From Flavobacterium sp. N1994 (GTDB taxonomy: Bacteria; Bacteroidota; Bacteroidia; Flavobacteriales; Flavobacteriaceae): DNA of 64,000 bases. Under the pieces are notes generated by a model that ran no database searches, was not told where the DNA came from, and worked only from the letters and a program-made list of their open reading frames with translations. The position numbers were made by a program, and so were the translations under genes. Position 1 is the first letter of the stretch; each line of letters opens with the position of its first letter. The stretch spans positions 496,001 through 560,000 of the forward strand of contig NZ_CP109999.1 in the NCBI RefSeq assembly GCF_025947145.1, in the 5' to 3' direction. Below, one piece after another: positions 1 to 7,686 of the stretch.

Positions 1-599
1 ATGCGGACATCTTTGCAACCCAAACAATATACTCGGTAGTAATCCTCAAATACAATTTCTTCTTGTAAAAGCATAACTAATTGGCCTGTTTCCTGATGCT
101 TTTGCCAAAACTCTTCCTTGTTTTCTAATCGGTATACATTTTTCCAACCACCACCAGCATAGGGTTTCATGTATGCTGGAAACCCGATGTAATCAAAAAT
201 TCCATCCCAATCCATAGGATATTTTAAGTTTCTAAACGATTTAGAAGTAGTATCAGTAGGATGTTCTGCAGAAGGAAGAATCACTGTATTGGGTAACGGT
301 ACACCTAAAGTATCGGCCAAACAGTTATTGAAAAATTTATCATCAGCACTCCACCAAAATGGGTTATTGATTACATTAGTTCCTGTTAAGGCTGCATTTT
401 TTAGAAATGCCCTATAAAAAGGGACATCTTGAGAAATCCTATCAATAATTACGGCATATTCGCCACCTTTATTTTGCACTACTTTATCAATGGAAACGGC
501 TTCAGCAATAATTCCTTTCTCGCCTTTTGAGTTTACTCTATCGATAAATGCCTGTGGGTAGGTATCTTCCATACCAAATAATATTCCAATCTTTTTCAT
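1..599 (-). CDS. ATP-grasp (RimK-like) ligase, 3' end cut by window edge
   Basis: The reading frame is open from an ATG at 599 to the window edge, giving the first 199 residues. The N-terminal 100 residues look like a pre-ATP-grasp domain. Residues 143-156 (YMKPYAGGGWKNVY) form the nucleotide-binding Lys/Gly-rich strand of the ATP-grasp fold, and LLQEEI near 177-182 matches the following strand. ATP-grasp enzymes join a carboxylate to an amine or thiol with ATP; the substrate cannot be told from this part. The esterase gene downstream in position (890-1603) is on the same strand and lies upstream in transcription order. Such ATP-grasp, esterase and carboxylate-amine ligase genes often cluster together, as I recall from other bacteria. 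The catalytic Mg-binding half is outside the window. Confidence 0.8.
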   Translation of the reverse strand, partial: MKKIGILFGMEDTYPQAFIDRVNSKGEKGIIAEAVSIDKVVQNKGGEYAVIIDRISQDVPFYRAFLKNAALTGTNVINNPFWWSADDKFFNNCLADTLGVPLPNTVILPSAEHPTDTTSKSFRNLKYPMDWDGIFDYIGFPAYMKPYAGGGWKNVYRLENKEEFWQKHQETGQLVMLLQEEIVFEDYYRVYCLGCKDVR

Positions 600-652
600 G
601 TTTACTATGTTTATCTGATTCTGTTATTGTCTAATACTTATTTAGTTTAATG

Positions 653-873
653 TTTTACTAATTTAATTCACAGTTCTAGTAACTTAATTGAGAGTTCTGG
701 TAATTTAATTCACAGTTCTAATAACTTAATTGAGAGTTCTAGTAATTTAATTCACAGTTCTAGTAATTTAATTCATAGTTCTAGTAATTTAATTGAGAGT
801 TCTAGTAACTTAATTCACAGTTCTAGTAATTTAATTCATAGTTCTAGTAATTTAATTGTGAGAACTAGTTTCT
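653..873. repeat. 21-bp tandem array, about 10 copies
   Basis: Nine full units fill 674-862, preceded by a partial unit from about 653. The unit is TTCTAGTAATTTAATTCACAG with an exact 21-bp period. Units differ mainly at the end: GAGAG, CACAG or CATAG, in a mostly alternating order. The array fills most of the 290-bp gap between the ATP-grasp gene and the esterase gene. One plus-strand frame is open through the array (heptapeptide SSNLIHS or SSNLIES) but has no start codon, so I treat it as non-coding. There are no spacers, so it is not a CRISPR array. Confidence 0.95.
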
Positions 874-889
874 TTATATAGTGTTCTTT

Positions 890-1603
890 TTAAAAAAACT
901 TAATCCGAGATAAATAATGCGGAAACATTTCACGCCATACAGGCCAATCATGTTCACGATCTTGTCGGATATCCAACCAATGTGGAATATCTCGTTGTGC
1001 TAAAATTTTGCTTAGTTTTAAATTGGCATCTAAACAAATATCCCAGTTAGAAGTTCCTAAAATAATATCCATATTCCATAATTCACCATCGTTTAATCCG
1101 TGAAGATAATCTTCAGGGGAATTGTAAAATACATCATCATCCCAATGGCCATCCATAAAACTCTTTATAGAAAAGGCTCCGCTCATGGAAAACATATGAC
1201 TTACATATCCGGGATGTTTGAAAGCAAAATTGGCCGCATGATAGCCCCCAAAGCTGCATCCAGCAACAGCAACTTTACCAGCACCGGTATTGTTTTTTAC
1301 ACGTTCAACAATTTCGTGACAAATCATTTTATCATACCAAGCATGATTTTGAATGCGATGAACGGGATGAATATGACGATTGTAAAAACTGTCTTTATCG
1401 ATGCTGTTGGGACAAAATATTTGTATTAAGCCTTGATCAATATACCAACTGGCACTTTCTATCAAACCTTGGTCTTTATTTTCATGAAAACTTCCCATAG
1501 AAGTAGGGAAGAGGATGACTGGATAACCAGCATGTCCAAAAACCAACATCTCAATTTCACGACTCAAATTCGGTGAATACCATTTAAAATATTCTTCTCT
1601 CAT
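890..1603 (-). CDS. Esterase-family alpha/beta hydrolase
   Basis: This 237-residue protein has the fold signature of the putative esterase (esterase D-like) family. GCSFGG at 115-120 is the nucleophile elbow with Ser117, and EHDWPVW at 217-223 supplies the likely catalytic His218. There is no signal peptide, so it should be cytoplasmic. It is on the same strand as the ATP-grasp ligase and separated from it by the 21-bp array, so they may share a transcript or pathway. The substrate is unknown. A TATAATTG sequence upstream is a poor match to the flavobacterial -7 element. Confidence 0.85.
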   Translation of the reverse strand: MREEYFKWYSPNLSREIEMLVFGHAGYPVILFPTSMGSFHENKDQGLIESASWYIDQGLIQIFCPNSIDKDSFYNRHIHPVHRIQNHAWYDKMICHEIVERVKNNTGAGKVAVAGCSFGGYHAANFAFKHPGYVSHMFSMSGAFSIKSFMDGHWDDDVFYNSPEDYLHGLNDGELWNMDIILGTSNWDICLDANLKLSKILAQRDIPHWLDIRQDREHDWPVWREMFPHYLSRIKFF

Positions 1604-1772
1604 AAATTGTTATTAGTTAAACAATTATAATGAAAAATTCGTTGTAAAATTGATAAAAATAAAGAAATAGAGAACTATTGCGATATACTTTTTAAAGATA
1701 TTTAGTTTTTGAATTTTCTTTAATAAATACCCTGAAATCAAAAGATGATTTTAATATTTATCAGTTTTAAAA

Positions 1773-2165
1773 TCACTTTTCGATAAGTTGCACTTGGCTT
1801 TTTAAACGTTCTATGAGCATATTCATCATTCGTTTATTTAAGTTGGATGAGATTTGAATATATTCAGCGTATTCCTCTAAAGTAAAAAAGGCGATAATCA
1901 TTCCTTTTAAAGAGTTTCGAAACTTGATATCACGTTGGATAACATTTTCTATGTATGCCATTTTTTTATCAGGAGATAGCTCAAAAAAGGCACCTTTTTG
2001 TTTTATGGCATAATTAATAAAGACTTGGATGAATAAATCATTTTGCAATTTCAAAATAGGACGGAGGGTTTTATTTTGAAATAGTTCTTCGGATGAAGAC
2101 TGAATATTGATTACTCCTAATGCTTCACCTCTTAATTCAAGAACATTGTTATCTCTGGCTTCCAT
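1773..2165 (-). CDS. Conserved flavobacterial protein of unknown function
   Basis: This is a 130-residue, mostly helical, soluble protein with no signal peptide or membrane segment. It resembles a small Flavobacteriaceae family that databases sometimes label glyoxalase. I see no vicinal-oxygen-chelate metal motif to justify that name. The block around residues 34-45 (RPILKLQNDLFI) and RDIKFRNSLKGMI near 78-90 look like the conserved core. It follows the terminator of the OmpA-family gene on the same strand, so it probably has its own promoter. Function unknown. Confidence 0.75.
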   Translation of the reverse strand: MEARDNNVLELRGEALGVINIQSSSEELFQNKTLRPILKLQNDLFIQVFINYAIKQKGAFFELSPDKKMAYIENVIQRDIKFRNSLKGMIIAFFTLEEYAEYIQISSNLNKRMMNMLIERLKSQVQLIEK

Positions 2166-2185
2166 GATTTTTATTTTAAAGTTAA

Positions 2186-2214
2186 AAAAAAACCTCTGTA
2201 CAAATACAGAGGTT
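2186..2214 (-). terminator. Rho-independent terminator of the OmpA-family gene
   Basis: Stem AACCTCTGTA / TACAGAGGTT with a 4-nt loop (2191-2214), followed on the minus strand by a run of nine T. It lies 33 bp past the stop of the OmpA-family gene. Confidence 0.9.
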
Positions 2215-2246
2215 TTTTATAGTTATTAATAATTAATTGTTAATTA

Positions 2247-3608
2247 TTATTTGACTTTAAATAGTGTTTTACGAACTAGACGTCTTGCCCAATCAGATTT
2301 TTTATCTACTGAATTATCTTCTCCGTTTGATAAGATATTCAATCTAGACTCACTTATACCAGCTTTAACTAAGATAGTTTTAACCGCTTGAGCTCTATCG
2401 CTTGCCAATTTGTTGTTGTATTCGTTACTTCCAATTTCATCAGCGAAACCTGTGATATCAACAGTTTTGTCAGGGTTGTTTTTCAAGTAATTAAGAATGA
2501 AACCTATATTACTAGCTGATGCAGGATTTGGTTGTGATTTAGCTGGGTCAAAATAAGCAGCTATATAACCATCATTGATAAGAGTTAACACAGCATTTTC
2601 TGTTGCAGCAGCAGTTGTAGTGTTATTATTAGTTGCAATAGTATTAGCAACATATTTCTCTAACTCATCTGGTACACCATTGTTGTTTTTGTCAACCATT
2701 CTACCTTTAGTATCCACAGCAACACCAGCAATAGAATTTTGTTCAACATCTAAATAATCTGGCACACCATCTTTATCGCTATCATTCATCAAGTCTTCTA
2801 TTTCTCCAATTTTGTTATTTAGAGAATCTAAACGCTTATCGTTTTTATCTTTAATAATAGCCCAGTCTCCATGAATTTTACCTTTTCCAAGTGCTAATGA
2901 CACCCCAAAAGTAGATCTAAATAAACTTCCTGTTAAGTTATTTTTTGGGTCAGAAAATGATTGTCCATCCCAGTTAAAATGTTGTCTAACATTTGAATTA
3001 ACAGTAAAATCAAGAAATATACTTACGTTTTTAAATATTCTAAATTGTGGTGAGATACCTCCAACAACTCCGCCATTCCATTCATGAACGTTTGCATAAG
3101 GTCCGATTTTAGGTTGCATGCGTGAAATTTGAAAACCAAAATGGAATAATAATCCAAATCTTTTAGCTTGTTTTTGAATATCAAATATTCGAATCAAATT
3201 GGTTACACCTTCACCTGAGAATTGGATGTGTTCCATTTGAAATGCTGGACTTCCAGAGTCACCTTGTTTTTGAAGATTATCAAAATTAAAATTGGCTTTA
3301 ACACCGAATTTTGGGCTGAACATATATCTAGCACCAAATCCAACATGATTTATGTCAATTCCACCAAAAAACTTACCAGGATTATTAGCATAATAACCAT
3401 CAGTATAAGGCTTTGATCCTTTAGCTTGACCGAAATCAGCTTCTACTGACCATCTATTGAATGTTTCTCCAACTAGCTCTTTGTCAGGCTCTGCAGCAAT
3501 AAGTTCTAAATCTCCTTTTTTATTTTTCTTGTTTTTGTTAGGACCTTGGGCACTAGTAGATAAAGAGAAGCAAAAAATTGTTGCCAATAATAGTAGATAA
3601 TTCTTCAT
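2247..3608 (-). CDS. OmpA-family outer-membrane protein
   Basis: This 453-residue protein starts with a signal peptide of about 20 residues. An outer-membrane beta-barrel region follows to about residue 250. Calcium-binding thrombospondin type-3-like segments come next (DSDKDGVPDYLDVEQN near 277 and NNNGVPDEL near 308). The C-terminal OmpA peptidoglycan-binding domain begins near residue 340 (GFADEIGSNEYNNKLASDRA). It likely ties the outer membrane to peptidoglycan. It is monocistronic, with a good promoter upstream and a strong terminator downstream. The last residues (RRLVRKTLFKVK) are more basic than usual for the family. Confidence 0.9.
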   Translation of the reverse strand: MKNYLLLLATIFCFSLSTSAQGPNKNKKNKKGDLELIAAEPDKELVGETFNRWSVEADFGQAKGSKPYTDGYYANNPGKFFGGIDINHVGFGARYMFSPKFGVKANFNFDNLQKQGDSGSPAFQMEHIQFSGEGVTNLIRIFDIQKQAKRFGLLFHFGFQISRMQPKIGPYANVHEWNGGVVGGISPQFRIFKNVSIFLDFTVNSNVRQHFNWDGQSFSDPKNNLTGSLFRSTFGVSLALGKGKIHGDWAIIKDKNDKRLDSLNNKIGEIEDLMNDSDKDGVPDYLDVEQNSIAGVAVDTKGRMVDKNNNGVPDELEKYVANTIATNNNTTTAAATENAVLTLINDGYIAAYFDPAKSQPNPASASNIGFILNYLKNNPDKTVDITGFADEIGSNEYNNKLASDRAQAVKTILVKAGISESRLNILSNGEDNSVDKKSDWARRLVRKTLFKVK

Positions 3609-3651
3609 ATATTTTGATTTGTTATTATTATAATAAAATGTTAAATCGCTA

Positions 3652-3681
3652 CAAATATAAATGTTTCCTATTAATAATCAA
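3652..3681 (-). promoter_or_regulatory. Promoter of the OmpA-family gene
   Basis: On the minus strand TTG (3679-3681), 19 bp, then TATATTTG (3652-3659). This fits the Bacteroidota sigma consensus TTTG-N19-TAnnTTTG and lies 44 bp before the ATG. Confidence 0.7.
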
Positions 3682-3714
3682 CTTTTTTATATTTAATTGA
3701 ATGCAATGTAAAAC

Positions 3715-4974
3715 TTATTCTACATAATCACTTTTTCCTGATGGCATTTCATAGATTTCCAAGTCAAAATAAGAAATAGAAGCGAACACATGATCGAAAA
3801 TATCTGCCATAATATATTCGTAGTTTTCAAATCGTTTATCGTTTGAAAAAGTGTAGATTTCTAAAGGAATCCCTTGTGGCGTGGGCTGTAATTGACGACA
3901 AAGTAAAATCATATCTTTATTTAAACCGGGATATTGACTTAAATACTGTGTAATGTATTTTCGGAATAATCCAAAATTAGTCATGTTTCTTCCATTGATT
4001 AAAATTGATTTATCAACTTGGTGTGTTGTATTGTATTTCTCAATTTCTGTCTGACGAAGGTCTATGTAACTACTAACTAATTGTATTTTTTTTAATTTTA
4101 ATAGTTCATTATCATCTAAAAAACGAATGCTGCTAGCTTTGATTAAAACATGTCTTTTGATTCGACGTCCGTCAGAATTTAACATTCCTCGCCAGTTTCT
4201 AAAAGAATCAGAAATCATACTGTAGGTTGGAATTGTTGTGGTGGTATTATCAAAGTTTCTAACTTTTACTGTTGCCAAATTAATTTCAATCACATCACCA
4301 TCAGCACCAAATTTGTCAAAAGTAATCCAGTCACCAATACGAACCATATCATTCAACGACACTTGAACACTCGCCACAAACCCTAAAATAGTATCTCTGA
4401 ATATTAAGATAATGATTGCTGAAATGGCTCCAAAGGTTCCCAACATAGTGTTGGTATCAATATCAAATATCTTGGAGATGATGAAAATAAAAGCAAAAAT
4501 CCACAACACAATCATAATTACCTGAATGTAACTATCAATTGGCTTATCACTGAATGATGGATTCTGTTTTAAATGATCTCTAATAGCATGCAGAATGGTT
4601 TTAAATATCCATAAGCTTAGTAAAACAATATAAATGCCAACTAATTTACCAAAAACGGATTCCCAATAGACAAAGTTTTCCAAAATAATAGGAACACATT
4701 TGTAAATAAACAGTAGCGGAATTAGATGCGCAATATATTTAGCGGTCTTATTAGAAACTAATAAATCATCGAATTTAGTTTTAGTTCTTCTTGCGATAAC
4801 AATCATAGTTCTAACCAATAAAAATCGGAATATCAAATAAATGATATAGGATAAAATAGCTAAAACAACTATGTTGATGGCCAAACTTAGATAAGCAGCA
4901 AGCGTCTCTCCAAAATCCCATTTTTTGAATAGTAGATAGCACCAACCAAATATTTTTTCGACGAGTTTATGCAT
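3715..4974 (-). CDS. MscS-family mechanosensitive channel (YbdG-like)
   Basis: This 419-residue inner-membrane protein has about five transmembrane segments (near 27-50, 79-99, 107-127, 150-169, 178-200). The MscS pore helix and beta domain follow (LGTFGAISAIIILIFRDTIL at 178-197, then NDMVRIGDWI at 208-217). The larger cytoplasmic domain and the NFDNTTTTIPT strand fit the YbdG/MscM branch, which protects against mild hypo-osmotic shock. Its start overlaps the end of the DUF3817 gene by 8 bp, so the two are probably translated from one mRNA. Confidence 0.9.
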   Translation of the reverse strand: MHKLVEKIFGWCYLLFKKWDFGETLAAYLSLAINIVVLAILSYIIYLIFRFLLVRTMIVIARRTKTKFDDLLVSNKTAKYIAHLIPLLFIYKCVPIILENFVYWESVFGKLVGIYIVLLSLWIFKTILHAIRDHLKQNPSFSDKPIDSYIQVIMIVLWIFAFIFIISKIFDIDTNTMLGTFGAISAIIILIFRDTILGFVASVQVSLNDMVRIGDWITFDKFGADGDVIEINLATVKVRNFDNTTTTIPTYSMISDSFRNWRGMLNSDGRRIKRHVLIKASSIRFLDDNELLKLKKIQLVSSYIDLRQTEIEKYNTTHQVDKSILINGRNMTNFGLFRKYITQYLSQYPGLNKDMILLCRQLQPTPQGIPLEIYTFSNDKRFENYEYIMADIFDHVFASISYFDLEIYEMPSGKSDYVE

Positions 4975-5251
4975 TTTTTACATATTTTTTTTCAACATAA
5001 AAAGTAGCAAATGGCAATAGGGAAGCTACTTGTACAACAAATAAATCTTTTAAATCCCAATTCTGATTATTTTTAATTCGAAATGCCATAATCACGTAAC
5101 TGATGAATAGCAGACCATGAGCCATTCCGATTGGAAACAACAATGATTTATATAATTCAAAATGATTGGGTTTGATTACTAACATGTTAAAAAATAGCAC
5201 TAAATAGGATATGCCTTCTGAAATGGCTATGAACTTAAAAACTTTGGTCAT
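4967..5251 (-). CDS. DUF3817 small integral membrane protein
   Basis: A 94-residue protein with three predicted membrane helices. The block ISEGISYLVLFF near the start and PIGMAHGLLFISYV in the middle match DUF3817. An upstream in-frame ATG at 5287 would add 12 residues, but a good -7 element (5269-5276) lies inside that extension, so I take the ATG at 5251. Role unknown; it is coupled to the MscS channel gene. Confidence 0.75.
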   Translation of the reverse strand: MTKVFKFIAISEGISYLVLFFNMLVIKPNHFELYKSLLFPIGMAHGLLFISYVIMAFRIKNNQNWDLKDLFVVQVASLLPFATFYVEKKYVKNA

Positions 5252-5268
5252 TGTATGTTTATTTGCGA

Positions 5269-5276
5269 CAAAATTA
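5269..5276 (-). promoter_or_regulatory. -7 element for the DUF3817-mscS unit
   Basis: TAATTTTG on the minus strand, 17 bp before the chosen ATG at 5251. It is divergent from the plus-strand element at 5312-5319. Confidence 0.55.
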
Positions 5277-5311
5277 AATAATAACATTCATAAAGTCCGC
5301 TAAAAAGCCGT

Positions 5312-5319
5312 TACTTTTG
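5312..5319 (+). promoter_or_regulatory. -7 element for the DUF6155 gene
   Basis: TACTTTTG, 17 bp before the ATG at 5337. No clear TTTG -33 element is seen at the usual distance. Confidence 0.55.
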
Positions 5320-5336
5320 CTTTTATAATCTAAACG

Positions 5337-5852
5337 ATGAGCAAGCGCGACTTAAAAAAGTATCTCAATGAACTAAACAAAACTCAATTGGAAGAGCAAC
5401 TTGTTGAGATGTATGATAAATTTAAAGATGTAAAGGTCTATTATGATTTTGTTTTTAATCCAAATGAAAATAAACTAGTACAGGAAGCCAAGTTTAAAAT
5501 TTCCAATGAATATTTCCCTATTAAAGGGAAAAAAGCTAAAATGCGTCGTTCAGTGGCACAGAAATATATAAAACATTTTATTTCGTTAGGTGTTGATGTT
5601 TTTATGATTGCAGATATCATGTTGTATACCATTGAAATTGCTCAAGCCTATTCTTCAGAAAAAGTCATTAAACAAGAATTGTTTTTTAAAAGTATGCTCA
5701 CTTCTTTTCAACAAGCTGTAAGCTTTTTAATTGAAAATGGTATTTTGGATGAATTTAAAAGTAGAGTAGAAGCTCTAAAGGAAGAAGCTATTCAACAAAA
5801 TTGGGTTAATCAATATGAATTCAGTGCAATAGTTGAGCGTTTCGAATATTAA
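5337..5852 (+). CDS. DUF6155 family protein
   Basis: This 171-residue soluble protein opens with SKRDLKKYLNELNKTQLEEQ, as in DUF6155 members from Bacteroidota. It is helix-rich, without signal peptide or membrane segment. The family has no established function. It has its own -7 element and stands apart from the helicase that follows by 76 bp containing another promoter. Confidence 0.75.
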   Translation: MSKRDLKKYLNELNKTQLEEQLVEMYDKFKDVKVYYDFVFNPNENKLVQEAKFKISNEYFPIKGKKAKMRRSVAQKYIKHFISLGVDVFMIADIMLYTIEIAQAYSSEKVIKQELFFKSMLTSFQQAVSFLIENGILDEFKSRVEALKEEAIQQNWVNQYEFSAIVERFEY

Positions 5853-5876
5853 ATTATTGTAAATAAATTATTTAAT

Positions 5877-5909
5877 TTTGGAGATAACTCTTTTTTAGGT
5901 GTACTTTTG
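5877..5909 (+). promoter_or_regulatory. Promoter of the DEAH helicase gene
   Basis: TTTG (5877-5880), 21 bp, TACTTTTG (5902-5909), a good Bacteroidota promoter. It overlaps the N-terminal extension of the longest ORF and so supports the ATG at 5929. Confidence 0.75.
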
Positions 5910-5928
5910 CAAAATTGTACAAATCGCT

Positions 5929-7455
5929 ATGTCTCAAAAAGATATTATTACCGAAATTGAAGAGAAAAAGGAACTTTACGGTTACCAAAAAGGCGATATT
6001 GACAAAATTTTTGATCGTTTAGATAACGCTCCAAGTGATCATCATTTGCTTTATCAACTCCCAACAGGTGGAGGAAAAACAGTTATTTTTTCTGAAATTG
6101 TTAGACGTTATTTGTCTCAACACAATAAAAAAGTAGTCGTTTTAACTCATAGAATTGAACTTTGTAAGCAAACTTCAAAAATGCTTAAAGGATTCGACGT
6201 CAAAAACAAAATCATCAATAGTAACATCAAAGAATTGCCAGATCAAGATGAATATTCTTGTTTCGTAGCTATGGTTGAAACGTTGAAAAACCGATTGAAT
6301 GATGAGAAGTTAATGATTGATAATGTGGGTTTGGTTATTATCGATGAAGCACATTACAATTCATTTAGAAAACTATTTAGTCAATTTAAAAAGTCTTTTA
6401 TTTTAGGAGTTACCGCTACACCATTGAGTTCTAATATCAAGTTACCGATGCATAACAATTATGATGAATTAATTGTTGGTGATACTATTCAATCATTGAT
6501 TGATAAAGGGTTTTTAGCAAAAGCAACAACTTATAGTTATGATGTTGGATTAACTTCATTAAAAGTTGGTATTAATGGTGATTACACAGTTAAATCTTCT
6601 GATGATTTGTATATGAATATGGTAATGCAAGAAAAATTACTGCATGCTTACACCGAAAAATCATTAGGAAAGAAAACATTGATTTTCAATAATGGAATTC
6701 ATACTTCATTGTATGTATATGAGACTTTTAGAGAAGCTGGATTTCCAATTAAGCATCTTGACAATACTACATCTGCTGAAGATAGAAAAGATATTTTGCA
6801 TTGGTTCAAGAAAACACCAGATGCTATTTTAACTTCTGTTGGTATATTGACAACAGGTTTTGATGAACCAACGGTTGAAAGTATTATATTGAATCGGGCT
6901 ACCAAATCATTAACATTATATTTTCAAATGATTGGACGTGGTTCTAGAAAATTGCCTAATAAAGATAATTTTACGGTTATTGATTTAGGAAATAATGCAT
7001 TACGATTTGGATTGTGGAATGACCCAGTAGATTGGCAACATATCTTTAAATCACCTGAATATTATTTGGAAAGTTTAAGAGATGATGTTGAAATCGAAAA
7101 TAATTTCAAATATGTAATGCCTGATGATGTTAGAAAAATGTTTTCCAAAACGACTAACATAACTATTGATATTGAAGGAGAATTTAAAAGAATAACTGCT
7201 TTGAATAAACGTTCTAAAGAAGTTCTCGAGATATCAATACAGCAACATGCTTTAATGTGTGTTGAGAATACAAAAGAACTTACCCAAGCAAGAATGTTAT
7301 CTAAACTTTTAAATGATGATATTGAAAGTCGGATTAAGCGATATGTGAATTGTTTAGGAAAAACTAGTAAAAATTATCGAGAATGGTTGATTGAGGATTA
7401 TAAAACTAAATTAACATTAGCTATTGGTAAATTATTTAGAGAAATTAATTTTTAA
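5929..7455 (+). CDS. Superfamily 2 DEAD/DEAH-box helicase
   Basis: This 508-residue protein has the full SF2 motif set: Walker A LPTGGGKT at about 44-51, DEAH at 139-142, TATP near 162-165, TTGFDEP at 308-314 and QMIGRGSR at 333-340. This is the SSL2/XPB-like two-RecA-domain core with a short C-terminal region of about 130 residues and no nuclease domain. It acts on nucleic acid in the cytoplasm; the substrate is unknown. The ATG at 5929 was chosen because a promoter overlaps the upstream ATG. It is a solo gene, with no methylase, nuclease or other defence partner next to it, so I read it as a housekeeping helicase. Confidence 0.88.
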   Translation: MSQKDIITEIEEKKELYGYQKGDIDKIFDRLDNAPSDHHLLYQLPTGGGKTVIFSEIVRRYLSQHNKKVVVLTHRIELCKQTSKMLKGFDVKNKIINSNIKELPDQDEYSCFVAMVETLKNRLNDEKLMIDNVGLVIIDEAHYNSFRKLFSQFKKSFILGVTATPLSSNIKLPMHNNYDELIVGDTIQSLIDKGFLAKATTYSYDVGLTSLKVGINGDYTVKSSDDLYMNMVMQEKLLHAYTEKSLGKKTLIFNNGIHTSLYVYETFREAGFPIKHLDNTTSAEDRKDILHWFKKTPDAILTSVGILTTGFDEPTVESIILNRATKSLTLYFQMIGRGSRKLPNKDNFTVIDLGNNALRFGLWNDPVDWQHIFKSPEYYLESLRDDVEIENNFKYVMPDDVRKMFSKTTNITIDIEGEFKRITALNKRSKEVLEISIQQHALMCVENTKELTQARMLSKLLNDDIESRIKRYVNCLGKTSKNYREWLIEDYKTKLTLAIGKLFREINF

Positions 7456-7656
7456 ATTTTATTATTTAGATAAAGGAGTTTATTTTGCTTATAATTAATA
7501 TTTTATAATCAATAATATTACTTTATATTATTTAATATTTTTAAATCATAATTTATATTATGTAAAATAGTTTATTTCAAAAACGAACACCTCTATGCAT
7601 AATATTTAGTTTTAAAATCTTTTTAACAATAGTCTTTTACTTCTCTAAACCTTTGT

Positions 7657-7664
7657 TATTTTTG
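7657..7664 (+). promoter_or_regulatory. -7 element for the cNMP/CBS/nucleotidyltransferase unit
   Basis: TATTTTTG, 22 bp before the ATG at 7687. The preceding 230-bp gap from 7456 is very AT-rich and shows no other structure I can name. Confidence 0.5.
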
Positions 7665-7686
7665 TAACTCATACAATAAATTTTAA

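Noticed and set aside
674..862. CRISPR array
   Set aside because: Units follow each other with no unique spacers; the period is only 21 bp and no cas gene is near.
1100..1429. 109-residue plus-strand gene inside the esterase gene
   Set aside because: Antisense to a motif-bearing gene and without any recognisable domain.
5929..7455. Part of a phage-defence system
   Set aside because: No nuclease, methylase, SIR2, TIR or other defence gene is adjacent; the helicase stands alone among housekeeping genes.
7456..7686. A hidden small RNA in the AT-rich gap
   Set aside because: No hairpin with a T run and no promoter pair other than the one for the downstream gene could be found.
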